From Gammaproteobacteria bacterium (GTDB lineage: Bacteria > Pseudomonadota > Gammaproteobacteria > Tethybacterales > Persebacteraceae): a stretch of DNA of 32,695 nt. Below the pieces are notes generated by a model. It was not told where the DNA came from. It ran no database searches and saw nothing but the letters and a program-made list of their open reading frames with translations. Below, piece after piece: positions 1 through 7,505 of the stretch; the stretch's first letter is position 1, and each line of letters begins with the position of its first letter. The stretch lies in assembly GCA_020027345.1 (NCBI GenBank), contig JAHRAH010000120.1, positions 1 to 32,695 on the forward strand, in the 5' to 3' direction. A program made the position numbers and the translations under genes.

Positions 1-41
1 TGGAGGACGCCCGTTAACTTCGGCGGCGACTGTTGTTTTGC

Positions 42-127
42 GGGCGCTCTCCACCCCCCCGGAGAATTCCCCGCCGACTTCGTCGTCGGGGAATTCTCCG
101 ACCCCCCCCCGCAAGCGGCGGGGGGTA
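42..127. repeat. Modular C-rich repeat copy 1 (GGGCGCTCTCCACCCCCCC - palindromic core - CTCCGACCCCCCCCCGCAAGCGGCGGGGGGTA)
   Basis: Shared ends with 12686-12777; core GGAGAATTCCCCGCCGAC-TTC-GTCGTCGGGGAATTCTCC is a near-perfect palindrome. Confidence 0.8.
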
Positions 128-135
128 ACTGTTTC

Positions 136-141
136 TTTAAT
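136..141 (+). promoter_or_regulatory. -10 box TTTAAT, 6 nt before serC ATG
   Basis: TTTAAT-AGCGCA-ATG(148). Confidence 0.5.
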
Positions 142-147
142 AGCGCA

Positions 148-1227
148 ATGACGCGCGCGCACAATTTTAATCCCGGACCCTGCCGCCTGCCGGACGCCGT
201 GATGGAGCGCGCGCGCGAGGAGTTTTGCGAATACCGGCAAACGCGCGCTTCGCTTATGGAGCTCTCGCACCGCGGCGCCGAGTTTTCGGCCGTGCGCGCG
301 CGCGCCGAGAATCTGCTGCGCGAACTTCTGGAAATACCCGAAGAATACGCCGTGCTTTTTCTTTCCGGCGGCGCGACCGGGCAGGCGGCGGCGCTGCCGC
401 TAAACCTGACATCCTCCGCAAACGATTGCGCCGCCTATCTGGTGAGCGGGCATTGGTCGCGCCGCGCCGCCCGCGAAGGCGCAAAATACTGCGACGCGCA
501 TATCGTCGCCGGCGGCGCGGAAGAGGAAAGCGGTTTTTCCGCATTGCCCGCGGAATGGAACGAGCCGGAAGGCGCGGCGTTTTTTCATTACGCCGACAAC
601 GAAACCGTGCACGGTTTGGAATTTCCCGCCCCGCCGAAAGCGCGCGCGCCGCTTGCCGCGGACATGTCGTCCAACATCGCCTCGCGCAAAATAAACGCGC
701 GCGATTACGGGGTGATATACGCCGGCGCGCAAAAAAACCTGGGACCTTCGGGCGTGACCGTCGTCGTCGTCCGCCGCGATTTAATTCGCGCGCGCCCGGA
801 AACGCCGCTGATATGGGATTACGCCGGGCAGGAAAAGGACGATTCCATGGCGAACACCCCGCCGACTTTTCAGATATACATGGTCGCGCTGGTTTTGGAA
901 TGGCTCAAAGAGCAGGGCGGCGTCGGCGAAATGGAAAAACAAAGCGCCGAAAAAGCGCGCCTGATATACGCGGCGGCCGACGAAGGTTTTTACCGCTGCC
1001 ATGTTTGCGAACCCGCCGCGCGCTCGCGAATGAACATACCCTTTTTTCTGCCGGAGGAAAACCTGACCGCCGAATTTTTGCGCGGCGCCGACGACGCGGG
1101 CTTGCTCGGATTGAAAGGCCACGCCGTCCTCGGCGGCTGCCGCGCCTCGCTCTACAATGCGACAACCCTCGCCGCCGCCGCCGACCTCGCCGCCTACATG
1201 CGCGATTTCGCCCGCCGCCGGGGATAA
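148..1227 (+). CDS. serC: Phosphoserine aminotransferase
   Basis: 359 aa; NFNPGPCRLPDAV, SLMELSHRG, YGVIYAGAQKNLGPSGVTVVVVRRDL, NTPPTFQIYMV, RSRMNIPF, LKGHAVLGGCRASLYNA match SerC throughout. Confidence 0.95.
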   Translation: MTRAHNFNPGPCRLPDAVMERAREEFCEYRQTRASLMELSHRGAEFSAVRARAENLLRELLEIPEEYAVLFLSGGATGQAAALPLNLTSSANDCAAYLVSGHWSRRAAREGAKYCDAHIVAGGAEEESGFSALPAEWNEPEGAAFFHYADNETVHGLEFPAPPKARAPLAADMSSNIASRKINARDYGVIYAGAQKNLGPSGVTVVVVRRDLIRARPETPLIWDYAGQEKDDSMANTPPTFQIYMVALVLEWLKEQGGVGEMEKQSAEKARLIYAAADEGFYRCHVCEPAARSRMNIPFFLPEENLTAEFLRGADDAGLLGLKGHAVLGGCRASLYNATTLAAAADLAAYMRDFARRRG

Positions 1228-1265
1228 CCAAAAAACTTCCGCATTCCCGCGCGGAAAAGAATTAG

Positions 1266-2522
1266 ATGCAAAAATTCAATCCGCGCCTGCTGCGGGGAAA
1301 GGCGCGGTTTATGCCGTCGGCGGAAGAACCCGCCCCGCCGCAAACGGACGCGGGCGCTTTGCAAAGCCACCGTCTGCGCCGCGTGCGCGAAAGGATGCGG
1401 GCGCTCGGCTTTGGCGCGTGCATATTGTTTGATGCCGTAAACATTCGCTACGCCTGCGGCGCGCGCAATATGCAGGTTTTCACTTCGCGCAATCCGGCGT
1501 CGCGGTATTTGTTTGTTCCGGCGGAGGGGGATGTCGTGCTTTTTGAATTCCCCGGCTGCGCGCATTTGGCGAAGGGCGCGCTCGTCGGCGAAGTTCGCCC
1601 GGCGACCGTCGGCTCTTATGCCGCCGCCGGGGAAAAGCAGGCGGAAGTTTGCCGCAAATGGGCGGGCGAAATGGAGGATCTTTTGCGCCGCGGCGACTGC
1701 GGAAGAAAACTCGCGATGGAAGCGGCGACGCCTTTGCATATTCTGGAAATGCAAAAACGCGGTTATGCGATCTCCGACGCGCAGCAAATTATGGAAACCG
1801 CGCGCGCCGTAAAATCCGCCGAAGAAATACAATGCATCCGCCATTCGCTGCGCGTTGTGGAAGCCGGAGTCGCGCGCATGCGCGAAGCCGTCCGCCCGGG
1901 AATGAGCGAAAACCGATTGTGGTCGCTGCTGCACCGCGAAATCATTGCGGCCGGCGGCGACTACATGGAAACGCGCCTGCTTTCCTCCGGCGCGCGAACC
2001 AATCCGTGGATGCAGGAATGCGGCGAAAAAACAATTGAAGGCGGCGAACTCGTCGCGCTGGACACCGATGTCGTCGGTCCCTTCGGCTATTACGCCGATT
2101 TCTCCCGCACTTTTTTCGCCGGGGCGGGAAAGCCCTCGGCGAAACAAAAAACGCTTTACGCCCTCGCCCGCGAGCAGATATTTAAAAACATTGACATCCT
2201 GCGCCCGGGAATGTCCTTCCAAGAAATAGGCGAGCGCGCATGGAAAATACCGGAGGAATTCGCCGCCCGCCGTTATTTTGTCCTCGCCCACGGCGTCGGA
2301 ATGACCGGGGAATACCCCTACATTTTGCATTCCGCGGATTTTTCCGGCGGCTGCGACGGCGTCCTGCAGCCGATGACGACGCTCTGCGTGGAAAGTTTCA
2401 TCGGCTCGGAAAAAGGCGGCGAAGGCGTGAAACTGGAAGAGCAGGTATTAATAACCGAAACCGGCTGCGAAGTCCTCTCCCAATTCCCCCACGAAGAAAC
2501 CCTGACCGCAAGGGAAATCTGA
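1266..2522 (+). CDS. M24 metallopeptidase-fold protein, DddP-like (DMSP lyase family or related Xaa-Pro peptidase-like)
   Basis: 418 aa; METRLLSSGARTNPWMQECG...ALDTDVVGPFGYYADFSRTFF...LAHGVGMTGEYP...TLCVESFIGSEKGGEGVKLEEQVLITETG resembles DddP; metal ligands D-x-D...D, H, E, E present. Confidence 0.75.
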   Translation: MQKFNPRLLRGKARFMPSAEEPAPPQTDAGALQSHRLRRVRERMRALGFGACILFDAVNIRYACGARNMQVFTSRNPASRYLFVPAEGDVVLFEFPGCAHLAKGALVGEVRPATVGSYAAAGEKQAEVCRKWAGEMEDLLRRGDCGRKLAMEAATPLHILEMQKRGYAISDAQQIMETARAVKSAEEIQCIRHSLRVVEAGVARMREAVRPGMSENRLWSLLHREIIAAGGDYMETRLLSSGARTNPWMQECGEKTIEGGELVALDTDVVGPFGYYADFSRTFFAGAGKPSAKQKTLYALAREQIFKNIDILRPGMSFQEIGERAWKIPEEFAARRYFVLAHGVGMTGEYPYILHSADFSGGCDGVLQPMTTLCVESFIGSEKGGEGVKLEEQVLITETGCEVLSQFPHEETLTAREI

Positions 2523-2822
2523 CAACGGGGGAAACCCGACCACAAGGGAACCCTAACCACCCACAGGAAAAACAAAATTAATACTCCGAATTACCGCCGC
2601 GGCCGCCGCCGCCAAAACCGCGCAAACAACCGCAACCTTAACAACCCCCGAGCCAAACCGCCCGCCGCCGCCGTCAGCGACAGCCGCCTTCCGCAAGTCC
2701 CCTGCGCAATTCGTCATTCCCGGCATTTTACCGGAAAACTTTCGCCGCGCCCGCTCCAATTAATTAGGGACGGCGAGACGCCGCTCATGTTAACCCCAAC
2801 CGTCGTTTCCGCCGGCGGGTGT

Positions 2823-2828
2823 TATCAT
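2823..2828 (+). promoter_or_regulatory. -10 box TATCAT, 6 nt before polA ATG
   Basis: TATCAT-TGAAAT-ATG(2835). Confidence 0.55.
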
Positions 2829-2834
2829 TGAAAT

Positions 2835-5513
2835 ATGCGGTTGCTGCTTGCTGATGCTGCGGGGTATTTGTATCGCGCTTTTCACGCCGTCGGGGATTTG
2901 CGCACTTCCGGCGGGCAGCCGACGGGGGCGGTGTTTGGCGTGGTGCGGATGCTCGCCCGGCTGCGGCGGCGCTGGCCGCCGGAGAAAGTCGCCTGCATAA
3001 TGGACGCGCGCGGGCCGACATTCCGCCACAAAATGTATCCGCAATACAAAGCGCACCGCCCGCCGATGGACCCCGACCTCGCCGCGCAAATTCCGCTCGC
3101 AAAAGAGTTCATTCGCGCCGCCGGCTGGCCGCTGCTTTGCGTGGAGGGAGTGGAAGCCGACGATGTCATCGCCTCGCTCGCGCGCCTCGGCAAAGCGGCG
3201 GGAATGGAAGTCGTCATCGCTTCCGGCGACAAGGATTTGATGCAACTTGTCGGCGGCGGAACCCTCCTCTACGACAGCGCCTCCGACAAAACATACGACG
3301 CCGAAGGAGTGCGGGACAAGTTTTCCGTCCCGCCCGAAGCGGTCGCCGATTATCTCGCGCTGGTCGGCGACGCCTCCGACAACATTCGCGGCGTGGAAAA
3401 AGTCGGACCGAAAACCGCGGCGAAATGGCTGGCGCAGCACGGCACTTTGGACGCGATTGTCGCCGCCGCCGAAACCTTCCCCGGCAAAGTCGGCGAAAAC
3501 CTGCGCGCCGCCGTCGCCAACGGCGGGCTTGCGCTGGCGCGGGCTTTGGTCGCGCTGCGCGAGGATGTCGCCCCCGAAGGCGGATTGGAATCGCTCGCCC
3601 CGCGCGCGCCCGACGCGAAAGAATGGCGGCGGCTTTGCGACGAATGCGAATTCCGCGAATTCTCCTCCGCGCTGGAAACCGCGCCCGCAAAGGCGAAACC
3701 GCAACAGGAAGACGGACGCGCAAAAGCGGTGACCGTACGCGATGTCGCGACGCTAACAAAAATGCTGGAACAATCGCGCAAAAGCGGCGCGCTGGCGATA
3801 GACACCGAAACCGTCGGCGCGCCGGCGATGCAAGCGGAAATAGTCGGCTTTTCCTTCACCGCCGACGGCAAGACCGCCGCGTATGTCCCCCTCGCGCACA
3901 GCGAAAGCGCGGCGGAGGGCGAACAGTTGACGGTAACGCAGGCGGTCGCGGCGTTGCGCCCGTTTTTGGAAGACGCGAAACTGCGCAAGATAGCGCACAA
4001 CGGAAAATACGACATTCACATTTTCGCCCGTTGCGGCGCGCGCATAAACGGAATCTTTGACGACACAAAAATCGCCGCCTACATCGCCGAGCCGGGACTG
4101 CAAACTTCCATGCCGGCGCTGGCGAAACGGCATTTGAAAATGGAAAAGATAGTTTTCGGCGACCTCGTTGACAAAAAAACCGCAAAGGATTTTTCCGAAG
4201 TAAATGTCGACGCGGCGACGCGTTACGCCGCCGAAGACGCCGAAGCCGCTTGGCGCTTGCAAAAAATACTTTCGGCAAAAATGGATTCCGCCGCGCGCCG
4301 GTTGTACGAAACAATGGACCGCCCGCTGATGCCGCTGCTCGCAAAAATGGAACGGACGGGGGTGCGCATCAATTCCGAAGAACTCTCCGCTTTGGCGAAG
4401 GACATGCACGCGCGAATGGAAACGCTGGAAAAAGAAGCGGAAGAAGCCGCCGGGCATTCCTTTAATTTGAATTCGCCGCGGCAGTTGGAGAAAGTTCTCT
4501 TTGACGAAATGCGCGCGCAGCCCAAGCGCAAAACCGCCGGCGGAAAAGCGCGTTCCACAAGCGAGGAAGTTTTGGAATCGCTCGCCGCCGATTATCCGCT
4601 GGCGAAAATAGCGTTGGAACACCGTTCGCTTGCGAAACTTTCCGGCACCTACGCCGACGCCCTGCCGCGCGCCGTGCATCCGCAGACGGGGCGCGTGCAT
4701 AGCGAATTCAATCAAACTTCCGCGGCGACCGGGCGCATCGCATCTTCTTCGCCCAATTTGCAAAACATTCCCGTGCGCACCGCCGAGGGGCGCCGCATCC
4801 GCCGCGCGTTCGTCGCCGAAAAAGGAATGCTGCTCGCGTCCGCCGACTATTCGCAAATTGAATTGCGGTTGATGGCGCATTTTTCCGGCGACGAAAACTT
4901 GCGCGCCGCATTCGCGCGCGGCGAGGACATTCACCGCCGCACCGCCGCCGAAGTTTTTCATTTGCAAGCGGAAGAAGTGGACTCCGAACAAAGGCGCGCG
5001 GCGAAGGCGATAAACTTCGGGCTGATATACGGAATGTCCGCTTTCGGTCTGGCGCAAACGCTGCATATTCCGCAGGAGCGGGCGCGGCATTATATGGACC
5101 GTTATTTTTCGCGCTATCCGGGCGTCGCCGAATATATGGAAAACATTCGCGCGCAAGCGGCGCAAAACGGATATGTGGAAACCGTCTTTGGCCGGCGCCT
5201 TCCCGCCGGGCGCGGCGCCGGGCGCGCGCAAGCGGCCGCCGGGCGCGCAGCAATCAACGCGCCGATGCAGGGGAGCGCCGCCGATTTGATTAAAATGGCA
5301 ATGCTCGCCGCCGACGAGTGGCTGCAAAAAAACAAAATGCAAACAAGAATGATTTTGCAGGTCTACGACGAACTGCTTTTGGAAGTCGCCGCCGGCGAAG
5401 AAGCCGAAGTGCGCGCGCGCCTGCCCGAACTGATGTGCGCGCAGGGCGAATCGCTCGCCGTGCCGCTCGCCGTGGATGTCCGCCTCGGCGAAAACTGGGA
5501 CGCCGTCTCTTAA
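2835..5513 (+). CDS. polA: DNA polymerase I
   Basis: 892 aa with 5'-3' exo (VEGVEADDVIASLA, KVGPKTAAKWL), 3'-5' exo (LAIDTETVG) and polymerase motifs (ASADYSQIELRLMAHFSGD, RRAAKAINFGLIYGMSAFGLAQ, QVYDELLLEV). Confidence 0.97.
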   Translation: MRLLLADAAGYLYRAFHAVGDLRTSGGQPTGAVFGVVRMLARLRRRWPPEKVACIMDARGPTFRHKMYPQYKAHRPPMDPDLAAQIPLAKEFIRAAGWPLLCVEGVEADDVIASLARLGKAAGMEVVIASGDKDLMQLVGGGTLLYDSASDKTYDAEGVRDKFSVPPEAVADYLALVGDASDNIRGVEKVGPKTAAKWLAQHGTLDAIVAAAETFPGKVGENLRAAVANGGLALARALVALREDVAPEGGLESLAPRAPDAKEWRRLCDECEFREFSSALETAPAKAKPQQEDGRAKAVTVRDVATLTKMLEQSRKSGALAIDTETVGAPAMQAEIVGFSFTADGKTAAYVPLAHSESAAEGEQLTVTQAVAALRPFLEDAKLRKIAHNGKYDIHIFARCGARINGIFDDTKIAAYIAEPGLQTSMPALAKRHLKMEKIVFGDLVDKKTAKDFSEVNVDAATRYAAEDAEAAWRLQKILSAKMDSAARRLYETMDRPLMPLLAKMERTGVRINSEELSALAKDMHARMETLEKEAEEAAGHSFNLNSPRQLEKVLFDEMRAQPKRKTAGGKARSTSEEVLESLAADYPLAKIALEHRSLAKLSGTYADALPRAVHPQTGRVHSEFNQTSAATGRIASSSPNLQNIPVRTAEGRRIRRAFVAEKGMLLASADYSQIELRLMAHFSGDENLRAAFARGEDIHRRTAAEVFHLQAEEVDSEQRRAAKAINFGLIYGMSAFGLAQTLHIPQERARHYMDRYFSRYPGVAEYMENIRAQAAQNGYVETVFGRRLPAGRGAGRAQAAAGRAAINAPMQGSAADLIKMAMLAADEWLQKNKMQTRMILQVYDELLLEVAAGEEAEVRARLPELMCAQGESLAVPLAVDVRLGENWDAVS

Positions 5514-5521
5514 TATGCCGA

Positions 5522-5527
5522 TATAAT
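5522..5527 (+). promoter_or_regulatory. -10 box TATAAT, 9 nt before hisN-like ATG
   Basis: TATAAT-TAAACGCCG-ATG(5537). Confidence 0.6.
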
Positions 5528-5536
5528 TAAACGCCG

Positions 5537-6322
5537 ATGAAGGACGCCGAAGAACTCTGCCGCTTTGCCGAAGCGCTCGCCGACGCCGCGCGCGCCGCCG
5601 CCCTCCCGCATTTTCGCGCAGCCGTCGCCGTGGAATGCAAAGCCGACGCCTCGCCCGTTACCGCCGCCGACCGCGCCGCCGAAAAAGCGATGCGCGAAAT
5701 GATAGAAAACAATTACCCCTCGCACGGCGTCATCGGCGAAGAATTCGGCAACGAACGCGAAGGCGCGGAAACGGTGTGGTCGCTGGATCCGATTGACGGC
5801 ACCCGCAGTTTTATCACCGGCAGCCCGCTTTTTTGCTGCCTCATCGCGCTGTTGCGCGGGGGGTTGCCCGTCATCGGCGTCATAGATTTGCCCGCGCTTA
5901 ATGAACGCTGGCTCGGCGTTGACGCGAACGGTTTGCGGCGCGCTTTGTTTAATAAAAAACCCTGCGCCGTTTCGCAATCCGCGTCGCTCGCAACCGCGAC
6001 GATGATAACGACGACTTTGGGACTCGCCGAAGACGAACGCGAAAACTCTTTGCGCAAACTTTGCAACGCCGCCGGGCAAACGCGGCTCGGCGGCGACGGC
6101 GGCGCTTACGGCTGCGTCGCTTCCGGCTTCGCCGATTGCGCCTGCGATTACGAAATGCAGCCGCACGATTATCTTCCGCTGCCGCCCATTGTGCGCGCCG
6201 CCGGCGGCGTCGTCAGCGACTGGGAAGGAAACGAAAACATCGGCGCAAAAAACGGAAAAACAAAAATACTCGCGTCCGCTTCGCGCGCGTTGCACGAAAG
6301 CGCGCTGAAAGAATTGCAGTAA
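5537..6322 (+). CDS. hisN: Inositol monophosphatase family protein, histidinol-phosphatase (HisN)-like
   Basis: 261 aa; GEEFGNE, WSLDPIDGTRSFITGSPLFCCLIAL, GGDGGAYGCVASGFADCACDYEMQPHDYLPLPPIVRAAGG. DPIDGTRSFI is typical of HisN-type IMPases; substrate not proven. Confidence 0.75.
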   Translation: MKDAEELCRFAEALADAARAAALPHFRAAVAVECKADASPVTAADRAAEKAMREMIENNYPSHGVIGEEFGNEREGAETVWSLDPIDGTRSFITGSPLFCCLIALLRGGLPVIGVIDLPALNERWLGVDANGLRRALFNKKPCAVSQSASLATATMITTTLGLAEDERENSLRKLCNAAGQTRLGGDGGAYGCVASGFADCACDYEMQPHDYLPLPPIVRAAGGVVSDWEGNENIGAKNGKTKILASASRALHESALKELQ

Positions 6323-6326
6323 AACA

Positions 6327-7331
6327 ATGAACGCGAAAGTTTTAATAACCGGCGCCGCCGGATACATCGGCAGCCACACCGCGTGGGATTTTATTGATTC
6401 CGGCTGCGAAGTCGTCGCGCTGGACAATTTATGCACCGGCTTTCGCGAAATGTGCCCGCCGCCGGCGAAGTTTGTGGAAGGAAACGCCGGCGACGCCGAA
6501 TTGCTTTCGCAAATTTTCCGCGCCGAAAATATATCCGCCGTCGTGCATATCGCTGGCAGCGCAAGCGTCCCCGAATCGGTCGCCGACCCGGAAAAGTATT
6601 ACCGCAACAACACCGCCGCGTCGCTGGTGTTGATGGAGGAATGCGCGCGAAACAATGTGCGCGATTTTGTTTTTTCGTCGTCCTCGGCGGTGCAGCACGG
6701 AACGCCGGGCGAGTTTTTGGACGAAACAATGCCAACAATAACCATCAGCCCCTACGGCGCGAGCAAACTGATGACCGAGCAAATGCTCGCCGACATCGGC
6801 GCCGCGCGCGGCTTGCGCTGGTGCGCGCTGCGGTATTTTAATGTTTGCGGCGCCGACGAAAAAATGCGCGCCGGCGACTGCAAAAAAAACGCGACGACTT
6901 TGGTGAAAGCCGCGATGGAATGCGCCGCCGGTTTGCGAAAAGAAGTGCGCGTTTTCGGCGAAGATTACAAGACCGAAGACGGCACCGCCGTGCGCGATTA
7001 CATTCATGTCTCCGACATCGCCGCCGCCCACCGCCTCGCGCTCGCGCATCTCGCCGCGGGCGGAAAAGGCGGCGCGTTCAATGTGGGAATCGGAAAAGGA
7101 TTCAGCGTGCGCGAAGTCATCGCCGCCGCGCAAAAAGCAAGCGGCAAAACTTTTCCTACCCCGTCCGCCCCCCGCCGCCCCGGCGACCCCCCCCGCGTCG
7201 TCTCCAACCCCGCCCGCGCCTTCAAGGAATTAAACTTCCGCCCCCGCTTCGCCGAAATAACCCCAATGCTAAAAACCGCATGGCAATGGGAAACCCTCCT
7301 GCGCGAAAAAAACGGCGAAAAACGGAAATGA
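6327..7331 (+). CDS. galE: UDP-glucose 4-epimerase-like NAD-dependent epimerase
   Basis: 334 aa; VLITGAAGYIGSHTAWDF, YRNNTAASLVLMEEC, FSSSSAVQHG, SPYGASKLMTEQML, LRYFNVCGAD, DGTAVRDYIHVSDIAAAH. Confidence 0.9.
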   Translation: MNAKVLITGAAGYIGSHTAWDFIDSGCEVVALDNLCTGFREMCPPPAKFVEGNAGDAELLSQIFRAENISAVVHIAGSASVPESVADPEKYYRNNTAASLVLMEECARNNVRDFVFSSSSAVQHGTPGEFLDETMPTITISPYGASKLMTEQMLADIGAARGLRWCALRYFNVCGADEKMRAGDCKKNATTLVKAAMECAAGLRKEVRVFGEDYKTEDGTAVRDYIHVSDIAAAHRLALAHLAAGGKGGAFNVGIGKGFSVREVIAAAQKASGKTFPTPSAPRRPGDPPRVVSNPARAFKELNFRPRFAEITPMLKTAWQWETLLREKNGEKRK

Positions 7332-7343
7332 CGGCACTGTCTC

Positions 7344-7367
7344 GTTACATCTCTCCAGAGATGTAAC
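7344..7367. terminator. Perfect 11-bp inverted repeat, GTTACATCTCT-CC-AGAGATGTAAC, downstream of galE
   Basis: Exact inverted repeat read from sequence; candidate terminator or binding site. Confidence 0.5.
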
Positions 7368-7378
7368 GCAGCCAAAAA

Positions 7379-7400
7379 GAGCGGGCGTCCCCGCCCGCTC
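7379..7400. terminator. 9-bp GC-rich hairpin GAGCGGGCG-TCCC-CGCCCGCTC
   Basis: Exact inverted repeat; no clear U tract. Confidence 0.45.
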
Positions 7401-7409
7401 AAACTAACC

Positions 7410-7454
7410 GTCATTCCCGCACTCCTGTTAAAAACGGGAATCCGGCAAATTAAT
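7410..7454. repeat. REP/dRS3-like palindrome (GTCATTCCCGCACTCCTGTTAAAAACGGGAATCCGGCAAATTAAT)
   Basis: Shares GTCATTCC...GGAATCC ends with the other five elements in the window. Confidence 0.7.
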
Positions 7455-7490
7455 CAGGGGCGGCGGGGGCGGCGTTTATGGCGAATGCGT

Positions 7491-7496
7491 TATAAT
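7491..7496 (+). promoter_or_regulatory. -10 box TATAAT, 9 nt before soeA-like ATG
   Basis: TATAAT-CCGCGGGGT-ATG(7506). Confidence 0.6.
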
Positions 7497-7505
7497 CCGC
7501 GGGGT

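Noticed and set aside
3753-5342. 529-aa minus-strand ORF antisense to polA
   Set aside because: Overlaps the polymerase motifs of polA; no recognisable domain.
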